From Lactifluus volemus (Eukaryota; Basidiomycota; Agaricomycetes; Russulales; Russulaceae): a DNA stretch of 31,124 nt. Shown in pieces: positions 1 through 8,463 of the stretch; within the stretch, counting starts at the first letter, position 1, and every line of letters starts with the position of its first letter. The notes under the pieces are model-generated. The model was given only the letters and a program-made list of their open reading frames with translations, searched no databases and had not been told where the DNA came from. The position numbers were made by a program, and so were the translations under genes. The DNA lies in the NCBI GenBank assembly GCA_022376515.1, contig WTXI01000391.1, forward strand, positions 1-31,124, read 5' to 3'.

Positions 1-1594
1 TCTGCCACTGCCGATGTCTGCCACTGCCGATATCTGCTATTGCCAGTCCTACCGATACTGCTGCTGCTGACTTCTGCTGCTGCCAGTCCTACTGACACTG
101 CTGCCACCGACATCTGCCACTGCTGATGTCTGCCAACATCTACCACTGCCAATGTCTGCTGATGTCTGCCACTGCTGATGTCTGCTGCTGCCAATATCTG
201 CCATTGCCGGTCCTACCGACACTGCTGCTGCCGATGTCTGCCATTGCCGGTCCTGCTGAAACTGCTGACGCTGCTGCCGATGCTGATGGCAAAGTTTCAG
301 ATGCTGCTGATGCTGCTGCCTATGTGCATGTCAATGGCAAATTCATGCTCTCTACATTGTTATTGTACAGATCTGTACTTGCCATTTACTTCACAGAATA
401 CTAGTGCTTATGCCAATGTCATTGCCGGTCCTTCCGACGCTGCCGATACCACTGCTGATGCCGATGGCAAAGTTTCAGATGCTGCCGATGCCACTGCCTA
501 TGTGCATGCCAGTGGCAAATCTATGCTCTCTACATTATCATTGTACTTGCCATTTACTTCACAGAGAGCTAGTGCTTATGCCAATGCCATTGCCGGTCCT
601 ACCGACACTGCCGATGCCGTTGCCGATGCTGATGGCAAAGTTTCAGATGCTGCCGATGCCACTGCCTATGTGCATGCCAATGGCAAATCTATGCTCTCTA
701 CATTATCATTGTACTTGCCATTTACTTCACAGAATACTAGTATTTATGTTGGTGCCATTGTCAGTCCTACTGACACTGCCGATGCTGCTTCTGATGCCAA
801 TGGCAAAGTTTTAGATGTTGCCAATGCCAGTGCCAATGGCATTGGCATACGTACTAGTATTCTGTGAAGTAAATGGCAAGTATAACGACAATGTAGAGAG
901 GGTAGATTTGCCATTGGCATGCACATAGGCAGAAGCATCGGCAGCATCTGAAACTTTGCCATCAGCATCGGCAACGGCATCGGCAGTGTTGGCAGGACCG
1001 GCAATGGCATTGGCATAAGCACTAGCATTCTGTGAAGTAAATGGCAAGTACAATGATAATGTAGAGAGCATAGATTTGCCATTGGCATGCACATAGGCAG
1101 TGGCATCGGCAGCATCTGAAACTTTGCCATCGGCATCAACAGTGGCATTGGCAGCGTCGGAAGGACCGGCAATGACATTGGCATAAGCACTAGTATTCTG
1201 TGAAGTAAATGGCAAGTACAGATCTGTACAATAACAATGTAGAGAGCATGAATTTGCCATTGACATGCACATAGGCAGCAGCATCAGCAGCATCTGAAAC
1301 TTTGCCATCAGCATCGGCAGATGTCGGCAGCGACAGATGTCGGCAGTGGCAGTGTCAGTAGGACTGGCAGCAGCAGATATTGGCAGCGGCAGTGTCGGTA
1401 GGACCGGCAATGGCAGACATCAGCAGCAGCAGATATCGGCAGTGGTAGACATTGGCAGACATAGGCAGTGGCAGTGTCGGTAGGACCAGCAATGGCAGAC
1501 ATTGGCAGTGGCAGGCATCGGCAGCAGCAGTGTTGGTAGGACTGGCAATGGTAGCAGTGGTAGTGGCATCGGCAACAGTGATGTGTAAGCCAAA
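1..1594. repeat. ~1.6 kb imperfect palindrome built of ~168-bp units
   Basis: The left arm (about 1-745) and right arm (about 849-1594) are reverse complements around position 797. Three independent anchors fit one axis exactly: CTTCACAG at 557-564 with CTGTGAAG at 1030-1037, 725-732 with 862-869, and AGATCT at 369-374 with 1220-1225; each pair sums to 1594. Outer parts drift by a few bases. Each arm has about three direct units of ~168 bp (starts near 403, 571 and 738) containing GCCGATGCC-type short repeats. The central ~100 bp is less symmetric. Long reading frames here are repeat translations, not genes. Confidence 0.85.
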
Positions 1595-1723
1595 AGGCCA
1601 CTGCCACTCTTCCTAATATGGTATGTCCGCTGGATGACTAGCGGGCGCGCTGGCCCGATCAAGTCGATACATTGTATGGCTTCGCTGAGCGATTCATTCG
1701 ATACATTGTAGTTTAACTACCTG
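1..1723 (+). mobile_element. Right end of an older KDZ-type element (truncated by window edge)
   Basis: Positions 1615-1723 are a diverged copy of the right terminal inverted repeat of the large element at 2595-21871. They share the order CCTAATATGGTATGTCCGCT, then ACTAGCGGGC, GCTGGCCCGA, TCGATACATTGTATGGCTTCGCTG, a second TCGATACATTGTAGTTT copy, and ACTACCTG at the tip. Inside it lies repeat DNA (1-1594), as in the younger element. Only the right end is visible, so gene content and target duplication are unknown. It has more substitutions than the two TIRs of the younger element have between themselves, so I infer it is older. Confidence 0.75.
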
Positions 1724-1745
1724 AATAAGTATCAATTATTGCTAA

Positions 1746-2409
1746 GGCCTTGTACGGCAACGCGTGTAAATTGAGATTTAGCCAAATCTCAATTTACATT
1801 GCCGTGTTGCCGGGGCTGAGTTTTAATACTAGTATGGGAACCTTAACCACAGTCTTAAAATTGAAACAAGTCCATATAAGGTATGTTCCGCTTTGTTATT
1901 GCCGGGTTTCAGAGCCCACGTATGTAATCGCTAGATCTGGTTCTGGTGATCGCAATAACAACTCTCAATCGAAAAAAAGGGCAATGTGCTCTCTGAATTC
2001 CCTTTATTGCATATATACACCATCAATAAATGTAAATTAACTGTTTTATGTGCAGTACAACAAGCTACATGTTATTTAAGAAATTTGACATCTGTGGATT
2101 CGAACCCAGGCCACTCCCAAGACGGAAAAATGCAGGCCGGACACTCTGACCACTGATCTATCCTGCTGGGAATCAGGCGCAAAATCATTTGTATAGATGT
2201 ACAAGTTTTAGCGCAGTGGCTTTGAAACCCCGCTCTGATGACTAACATGAAACTGGAATCTGCCATATATGGATGAGTGCATAAATACGATATTTCAATG
2301 ACTAGGGTTGGGGTTTCCTTGCTAGTAATTCAGACTCAGCCTCGACAACACGGCAATGTAAATTGAGATTTGGCTAAATCTCAATTTACACGCATTGCTG
2401 TACAAGGCC
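1746..2409. mobile_element. MITE-like element, 664 bp, TAA target duplication (PIF/Harbinger-like)
   Basis: The ends are ~87-bp inverted repeats at roughly 90% identity by eye: 1746-1832 begins GGCCTTGTACGGCAACGCGT and 2323-2409 is its complement ending GTACAAGGCC. Each repeat contains an inner palindrome around GAGATTTAGCCAAATCTC. The element is flanked by TAA at 1743-1745 and TAA at 2410-2412. A 3-bp TAA duplication with GG...CC ends is characteristic of PIF/Harbinger elements; placing it there is inference. No transposase frame is present, so it is non-autonomous. It lies 22 bp outside the older KDZ end. Confidence 0.75.
2085..2175 (-). ncRNA. tRNA-like Pol III promoter relic (SINE-like) inside the MITE
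   Basis: On the minus strand a perfect B box, GGTTCGAATCC, lies at 2106-2096. An A-box-like TAGATCAGTGGT lies at 2160-2149 (10 of 12 matches to the consensus), about 43 bp upstream, a normal tRNA spacing. The acceptor and T stems implied by these boxes do not pair, so it is not a functional tRNA. A tRNA-derived SINE head or tRNA pseudogene is the best reading. Confidence 0.45.
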
Positions 2410-2594
2410 TAAGGGTTGAGCTACGAATTAGCAAAATTAACAAAATTAACCCGATTAATGCTAATTAGCGATAATCGCTAGAGGGGGATAGTTAAAACTG
2501 CTAATGGGCGCTTACCACGTAATTAGACTTAATTATGTCAAATTAGTGAGTGAGGGTTTTCCTGATGAGTCAGGTTCACCGGACACGGCTAGCG
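2410..2594. other. AT-rich flank between MITE and the large element
   Basis: No gene is seen. It contains short palindromes (GCTAATTAGC; AGCGATAATCGCT). Its last ~30 bp, GAGTCAGGTTC-A-CCGGAC ... GGCTAGCG, resemble the sequence left of the unoccupied copy at 28431-28457, which identifies it as the left flank of the insertion site. Confidence 0.5.
2587..2594. repeat. Left target-site duplication GGCTAGCG
   Basis: GGCTAGCG lies immediately outside the left TIR and is repeated immediately outside the right TIR at 21872-21879. The related unoccupied locus has it once, at 28450-28457. The first G could instead belong to the element end (ACTACCTG), making the duplication 7 bp. As I recall it, Zisupton-type elements make 8-bp duplications. 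Confidence 0.8.
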
Positions 2595-2785
2595 CACATA
2601 GTCAAACTACAATGTATCGACTCAATCGGCCCAGTGAAGACATACAATGTATCGACTCAGTCGGGCCAGCGGGCCCGCTAGCCACTCAGCGGACATACCA
2701 TATTAGGCTCTAGCGGTCATACCATATTAGGCTCCAGCTGACATACCATATTAGAGCGGCAGCAACCTTTGGCTGCAACCTTTTG
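2595..2785 (+). repeat. Left terminal inverted repeat
   Basis: It matches the reverse complement of 21676-21871 almost base for base over ~165 bp and then more loosely. It has internal structure: two copies of CAATGTATCGACTCA, a GC-rich block GGGCCAGCGGGCCCGCTAGCC, and three copies of GACATACCATATTAG (one as GTCATACC). The first ~4 bases differ from the right end (CACATAG versus AGGTAG). The three-copy motif is a candidate transposase-binding site. Confidence 0.88.
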
Positions 2786-3870
2786 GCAGCAATCTCTCGG
2801 CAGTGACTTTTCGGCAGTGACATTTTGGCAGCGACGTTTCGGCAGTGATGTTTCGGCAGTGATCTTTTGGCAGTGACCCTTAGGCAGTGACGTTTTGGCA
2901 GCAGCGTCTCTGCAGTGATGTTTCGGCAGCGACGTTTCGGCAGCGGCGTCTCAGCAGTGACATCTTGGCAGTGATGTTTTCGCAGTGACGGCAGCGACGT
3001 TTCTGCAGTGACATCTCGACCTGTTGGCCGCTACCTTTGGCAGCAGCGTCTCGGCAGCGACATTTCAGCAGTGACGTCTCGGCAGTGATGTTTCGGCAGT
3101 AACATTTAGGCCGCGACCTTTTGGCAGCAGCGTCTCGGCAGTGACGCTTCGGCAGCGACCTTTTGGCAGCGACGTTTCGGCAGCGGCGTCTCGGCAGTGA
3201 CATCTCGGCAGTGTTGTTTCTGCAGTGGCATCAGCGACGTTTCTGCAGTGACATCTCGACCTGTTGGCCGCGACCTTTGGCAGCAGCGTCTCGGCAGTGA
3301 CGCTTCGGCAGCGACATTTTGGCAGCATTGTTTCGGCAGCATTGTTTCGGCAGCGTTGTTTCGGCAGCGTTATTTTGGCAGCATTGTTTCGGCAGCGTTG
3401 TTTCGGCAGTGATATCTTGGCAGTGATGTATCGGCAGTACCATTTTGGCCATGACCTTTTGGCAGCAGCGTCTCAGCAGTGACGCTTCGGCAGCAACATT
3501 TCAGCGGCGACATTTCGGCAGCGACATTTCGGCAGCAATATTTCGGCAGCATTGTTTCGGCAGCGTTGTTTCGGCAGTGACATCTTGGCAGTGATGTATC
3601 GGCAGTACCATTTTGGCCATGACCTTTTGGCAGCAGCATCTCGGCAGTGACGCTTCGGCAGCGACATGTCGGCAGCAATGTTTCGGCAGCAATGTTTCGG
3701 CAGTAATGTTTCGGCAGCATTGTTTCGGCAGCGTTGTTTCGGCAGTGACATCTCAGCAGTGATGGATTGGCAGTAACATTTTGGCCGTGACCTTTTGGCA
3801 GCAGCATCTCGGCAGTGACGTTTTAGCAGCGACGTTTCTGCAGCAGATCCTTCGGTAGGACGTTTCGGCA
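2786..3870. repeat. Left subterminal minisatellite (CGGCAG core, ~14-15 bp) with ~170-bp higher-order period
   Basis: About 1.1 kb of TTTCGGCAGTGACG / TTTCGGCAGCATTG-type units. On top lies a higher-order repeat: the block containing CAGTACCATTTTGGCCATGA recurs near 3436 and 3606 and, diverged, near 3775, a period of ~170 bp. The same unit in opposite orientation lies inside the right TIR (21335-21675). Frames through it are repeat translations. Subterminal arrays of short motifs are known transposase-binding regions in other DNA transposons; that role here is inference. Confidence 0.85.
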
Positions 3871-4110
3871 GACCTTTTTGCATTGACGTTTTGGCTTGCA
3901 CATCACTGTTGCTGTTTGGCAAACCTGTAGTGCCGATCAAGCTCTGGAACAGCAGAACTGGTGCTTTACAGTAATCCCACCACCATGATACTGTGGCTAC
4001 AATGATGTGTGGCACATTCTCATAACGAACCGACAAGCCCAGAACTCATCCTTCTGTATATTACATTGACAAATGCGGGTACTCGCTCTTCACATTCGAC
4101 AAAAGATTCC
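3871..4110. other. Non-coding spacer, 3' side of the 4111-5529 gene
   Basis: The sequence leaves the repeat array near 3900 and is non-repetitive up to the stop codon of the minus-strand gene. I see no gene; it probably includes that gene's 3' untranslated region. Confidence 0.4.
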
Positions 4111-5529
4111 TCATGCACTAGAATCATCTAAGACAGATCCACTATCAACATATTCATCTGGGTCACCAAAGCCAGTAAAGTCAGCTACAGTCCATCTACC
4201 CTGTTCGAGTCTCCTATTAGTAGATGTGCTAGACTCATCTTCATTCATACGATTGGCAGATGGTTCATCATCCGAATCACCATCATCCATCAGTGCATAA
4301 TATGTTTGCATACCAATGTTGAATTGTGAATCATTCTCATCTGAGTCACCACTGGCAATGTCATTAAGAGCATTGAGGACATCTCTGCCAGAGGGTGGTG
4401 CAGATGTGATGGATGGACTAGAGTGCCGAGAATGACTTGACATGGGTGGTGGACTTGGAGATGGAGAAATGTCAGACATGAGAGCAGCCAGAGTGGCTTT
4501 ACCAGATATAGGATTGGATGGTGAATGTAAATGGTCACTGCTCGAGGGCCTGGTGATATTGTCATCGGCAATCTCGGCAGGTGCAGTATCATCGGCAGGC
4601 GCGGTATCATCGGTAGGCGCGGTATCATCGACAGGTGCGGCAATGGCACCAGGTGCGACAGGCGCGATATTTGCATCATCGGTGCTAGTATCTGCACTAG
4701 AAGTTGAAGTTCGAGAAGGTGACTTGGATAGTTGGGACAGTGCAACATCGCTGCCATGTTGTAAGGCCCCACTTGGCACACGAGCACGAGGGCGGCACAG
4801 AGGGAATTCCCGAAAATGAGCTGGATATTTTCGTCTTGTAAGACGACGCACAGCGTCCACGGTAACAGGGGAATGTATTGCAGAGTTTCTTGGGTCCGAT
4901 GTGACCTCGGAATATTCCCCAGAAAATTTCCCCTCCTTCAATGACTCATCATAGCCAGAGTGTGGACTTTTATAGCCATTGTCTCCTGCACGAAATAATC
5001 CACGAATGTCATCTTCATCAAGGTCTATTCCTCATGTCCACTTCAGAGATGGCTGAGGGAACTGTTGATGGTGATTACGGATGGCCTCAGCATGCTGCTG
5101 AAAGATGGCAACCAGCTCTCTCCTAGTCAGGTCCTGTGGCTTCTGCTTGCGTAGCTGTCGTGTAGCTCCTGGTTCTTCTGGTGGCATTTCTGCAGTACTG
5201 GGGGTGGGTCCTGGAGTTGGGGAAGATGTGGCGGACACGTCTGGAGGGGGTAAAGTCGTATCGTGTGTCTCTTTGATAACGGCCGCTTCAAAAAGCCTGT
5301 TGAATCCTGAAGCACGCCTCGTGGTTAACACATATCGGTCTGTAATTTTCTGGCCCAGTGTGTTTAACTCTCTGAAAAGATATCGCACATCATTTCCAGT
5401 AAACATGGCCAATTTGCGGTACATTATGCAGCACCCGCAGTCAACTTTTGGTGGTGGTAGCCCAAGTGATTTCAAGAGAGATGTCGGAGTTAGTAGTGAT
5501 GATGCCTCCGGTGCCGCTGCCGCCGACAT
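4111..5529 (-). CDS. Unknown acidic, low-complexity protein of the KDZ element
   Basis: I do not recognise the family. The frame runs from ATG 5529 to a stop at 4111 and contains one TGA at 5034-5032. This can be removed by an in-phase intron at 5078-4986 (donor GTAATC, acceptor TTTCGTGCAG, 93 bp), giving ~441 aa; otherwise it is a nonsense mutation. The N-terminal ~170 residues look folded (motifs DCGCCIMYRKLAMFTGNDV, YLFRELNTLGQK), then a Pro/Thr-rich stretch, a basic/helical part (RRELVAIFQQHAEAIR), and a long disordered Ser/Asp/Pro tail with an APTDDTAPADD repeat. The ATG is supported by the absence of any other minus-strand ATG back to ~6222. It is the outermost gene on the left side of the element. 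Confidence 0.6.
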
Positions 5530-6130
5530 TTCCGATGCCGCTGCCGCTGTCACGGTTCGCAGGGACCGTGGCTCGAAGTGAGCGTCGTTCTGGTTGGCTA
5601 TTTGCTGTGGCGAGTCGGACAAGACTAGCAACACCAAATAGTCGATTCTAGCACGTGCAGGCAAGGTCCTGTGTGGAGTAGACTTGGCTGTGCGAACTCT
5701 GGGTGTCTGTATCGCGCGAGACGGACTAGCGGACCGGCGCACGCGATGGTCGGAGTTACCGTTCCCAAAAGGGATAGACGGTGGCAGATGGGTTAATGAC
5801 GATGTGTAGGTTCAACCGCAACACGGGCGCGAGTGTATTTGGAACGCAAGAGATGCTCGCCTTCCAAGGACACTCGTGAGAGGTTGAACTAAGGTTCGAG
5901 GGCGGACGCAGGGTGAGAAGTGGGGACTACTTCTCACAGCGCGTTCGTATTAGGGTTCAGGCGTCTGGGGACTTGTTGCACGGAAATGGAACAAGTTCAC
6001 AGATGTCTGATCGTGGCGCGAAGTACCTAGATTAAGGTACGAAGAGGGGATTCACAAGAAGAGAGGAGGAAGATGCGATGCGAGTGTGAGCAGGAGACAA
6101 TGAACTGCGATTCTAGACGAAGCTGAAGCT
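5530..6130 (-). promoter_or_regulatory. AUG-free structured 5' leader of the 4111-5529 gene
   Basis: The plus strand has no CAT trinucleotide from 5530 to ~6222, so a minus-strand transcript has no AUG for ~600-690 nt. About eleven would be expected by chance, and the opposite strand has a dozen. The leader has five inverted repeats: 5830-5844/5862-5876 (15 bp, 2 mismatches), 5886-5889/5894-5897, 5913-5921/5929-5937 (9 bp perfect), 5971-5977/5990-5996 and 6023-6028/6035-6040. I infer a long, structured leader. An unrecognised leader intron is possible. Confidence 0.55.
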
Positions 6131-6153
6131 GGGGCTTTAGCTCGTCTACAGGG

Positions 6154-6164
6154 CCCTATTTATG
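6154..6164 (-). promoter_or_regulatory. TATA-box candidate (CATAAATAGGG)
   Basis: Minus-strand CATAAATAGGG lies ~75 bp downstream (in the direction of transcription) of the TGASTCA array. It lies just upstream of the AUG-free leader, with transcription expected to start near 6130. Position and match are good; no transcript evidence. Confidence 0.45.
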
Positions 6165-6238
6165 CGTACAGAGGGCCAGCCAACTATCCTACAAAGGTCA
6201 CAGTACAGTAGCGAAGTCAAAACCATTGACTAAGGACC

Positions 6239-6337
6239 TGAGTCAGTTCTGATGACTCAAGAACTGACTCAGTGCGTCTGACTCAAGATCTGAGTCAAGA
6301 ACGCTGACTCAAGATTTGAGTCATGATCCCTGAGTCA
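6239..6337. promoter_or_regulatory. Eight TGASTCA (AP-1/Gcn4-type) sites in a 26-bp tandem array
   Basis: TGAGTCA/TGACTCA starts at 6239, 6253, 6265, 6279, 6291, 6305, 6317 and 6331. Spacing alternates 14, 12, 14, 12, 14, 12, 14, i.e. four 26-bp units with two sites each, while intervening bases vary. TGASTCA is the core bound by Gcn4/AP-1 bZIP proteins. It lies upstream of the TATA candidate and leader of the 4111-5529 gene, and just past the stop of the 6426-7188 gene. A role as upstream activating sequence is inference. Confidence 0.6.
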
Positions 6338-6425
6338 AATGCACGTCCAAAACGGCGATGCACAGCCCCTAGAAGCAGACAGAAGGGGGCTGGCCAAGGA
6401 AAGGGATCCTAGGTCACAACACAAG

Positions 6426-7188
6426 TCAAAAATCAGACGGAAAACAGTAAGGAATGGGCCGGATGGCCCGTATAACCGTAACAGCCGCCGACGTTTCCGA
6501 TGCCGCTGCCGCCGACATTTCCGATGCCGCTGCCGCCGACGTTTCCGATGCCGATGCCGACGACGTTGCCGGTGCCGATGCCGCCGACGCTGCCAACGTT
6601 TCCGATGCCGCCGACGTTGCCGGTGCCGACGACGTCCCTGTTGGAGTGTGTGTTGCCGATGCCTCCGGTGCTTCCCGCTGTTGTCGATGGAACAACATAC
6701 ATTCGTGAAGAGTTTTACGGCTGAGTAGTTCGGGGTTGGGATCGATAACAGAGCTGGTCCACCAGTCTAGCATGTAATTTTCTACTAGACCAGGTACACA
6801 ACTGGGATGATTGCCTGCATCCAACATAAGACAAGTGTCCAGTGTTAAAAAAAAGGGCAGGTCGTTGTCGTCGGCCCTGGGGTCCAATTTCTCGTAACAT
6901 GAAATGAGGAAGTTGGTTATATTAGGGATGGTGGTCATGTCCCTAACTGCTGTTGATATTCCAATATGTATCAAGGATAGTTCCTTCACACAATTAGCAA
7001 ATGAAACAAGGAAATAAGGTGATTCTTACTAGTTCTTGTACAATACATTTTTGGATTATCTTTTTTTGAGACATCTCAGTCTGTTTTTCCATAGCTGTTA
7101 GTGCAGCCCGGAATCTTGAATCGCAATAGTCGACTACATCTTGAATAGACACCTCAAGAGGGTCTAATCCAGTGTGAGAGGATGACAT
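6426..7188 (-). CDS. Unknown protein with Ala/Ser-rich repeat tail, two exons
   Basis: Exon 1 is 7188-7030 (MSSSHTGLDPLEV...) and exon 2 is 6983-6426. The 46-bp intron (donor GTAAGA, branch GCTAAT, acceptor GTGTGAAG) is in phase 0. The product is ~238 aa and not recognised. The first ~150 residues look globular, with an acidic DPRADDNDLPFF segment and LVENYMLDWWTSS. The rest is Ala/Ser/Thr-rich, encoded by a minisatellite (6480-6640) with TCGGAAACGTCGGCGGCAGC-like units. The C-terminus (IRAIRPIPYCF) looks arbitrary, so the repeat may have altered the end or a further exon may exist. A TATA-rich tract (TATATTATATAATGTG, minus) lies ~200 bp upstream at 7377-7400. Confidence 0.6.
6478..6640. repeat. 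GC-rich minisatellite in the 3' part of the 6426-7188 gene
   Basis: The CCGCCGACGTTTCCGATG motif repeats in ~24-bp (CCGATGCCGCTGCCGCCGAC) and shorter units. In the gene frame it encodes alternating Ala/Ser/Glu-Thr/Met blocks. One unit of the same kind recurs at 5518-5560, where it supplies the start codon of the next gene. Confidence 0.7.
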
Positions 7189-8463
7189 TGTATAGGGCAG
7201 AAAGATCAAGAGAAAGATTGTACTGATGGTAGTGGATCGATGTCAAGATGTAAGCGTGACTATCAGATGAGTGATCTTCTCAAACATCGTCACTGTGACA
7301 TTGTGACATAGTCCGACTCAGCTCCCATTTTGGGGCTGCTGGAGAATTTGAGAATTTTCCTCTTTTGGGTATACACACATTATATATTATATAATACATA
7401 TGGGCTGGCGCTCGGAGTCAGAGTCAGAGCCCAGGACTTGTATCTTGTGGCTGTGTATGTTGTAATATTGATTACGGCGGTTGTGATCTCGATTATGACT
7501 GCGCCACCGACCCCACTCGACACGAACACGCCGACACGAGCCACGAGAACAGCGCATCAATTGCGTGAAAAGTCAATTGGGGCGCATCTCGGTTTGATAT
7601 TTATGCAAACCACTAATGTTTTCTTAAAAATTTCGAGGTCCTTTGTATGATACAAAACGAGCACAGGCGTTCGTCATCACCTCGTCTGGTGGTTCCCATT
7701 CTCCCCGCTTTGTTGTCATTTTACCTTCAAAATGAGCACAGCTGCGTGCATTGCCCTCAACAGGGCATTACCCTGTTTTATTATGATGTAGTAGTCTCCA
7801 CTCGATATCTCGAGTGCTTTTTGTGTTTTGTTCTTTCCAAGCTTATGATATTTTTTCTCCACTTCTTTTCTTTGAAATAACATGAAAAACAAATAGCATA
7901 CTTGTATCAAATACGAGCCAAAGTGCTCTAGTAAAATGTAACAAGTTGACCCACTGTTCCCTTGTGTAAATGCACCTGCGTTTGCCCCGCTTCCCCCTCG
8001 CATATAATCATTCCCTCGACCCATAACTCGTTTTGGCATTATCTTGTCTTCTTGTGCCAACCTTCTCATCTTTCATCTCAGGCTGCATTCCCTTCTCCCT
8101 TCTACCTATAGACCATCTGTGAAAGGGACAATATTCCATTGTAAGAGCCTGATTGATTTTGTCTACAATGCATGTTTTGAAAAGGGAAAGCCTCTATAAT
8201 ATGATGCACAAGGCAAGTACATTGCACACCTCCTTTCATACACATTGAATCACTGATCTATGCTTGATGTGGGGTGTGTGCACTGTGCACACCTCCCACA
8301 GATAACTTGGAAAGCCCAGGCCCTCTAAAGCCAAGCCCAGGCAGGGGCTTTTGTGCCAAGCTGACCCCTTTAAACTACTAAGACTCAAGCTGTAACAATA
8401 CTAATTTGATCACTTAGTTCAAGTGATTGCCACTAGTGAACTTGAATATCCTATTTATAGGCT
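7189..8463. other. Intergenic: promoter of the 6426-7188 gene and 3' region of the transposase
   Basis: No convincing gene. The side near 7189-7410 is AT-rich with a TATA-like tract and should hold the promoter of the minus-strand gene starting at 7188. The side near 8464 is downstream of the transposase stop. The short plus-strand frames at 7330-7880 show no domain, splice continuity or known motif. Confidence 0.45.

Noticed and set aside
126..1662. Several 80-230 residue frames in the first 1.6 kb
   Set aside because: They are mirror-image translations of the two arms of the palindrome.
2085..2175. Functional tRNA gene
   Set aside because: Only the A and B boxes fit; the acceptor and T stems do not pair.
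2880..4036. Cys/Arg-rich minus-strand frames (MLPKCRCRS-type) in the left subterminal array
   Set aside because: They are translations of a ~14-15 bp CGGCAG repeat, with similar frames in the inverted array at 21149-21740; no domain or start context.
7330..7880. Plus-strand frames including a hydrophobic segment near 7330-7500
   Set aside because: The hydrophobic stretch is a by-product of T-rich promoter DNA; no motif, splice pair or neighbouring context.
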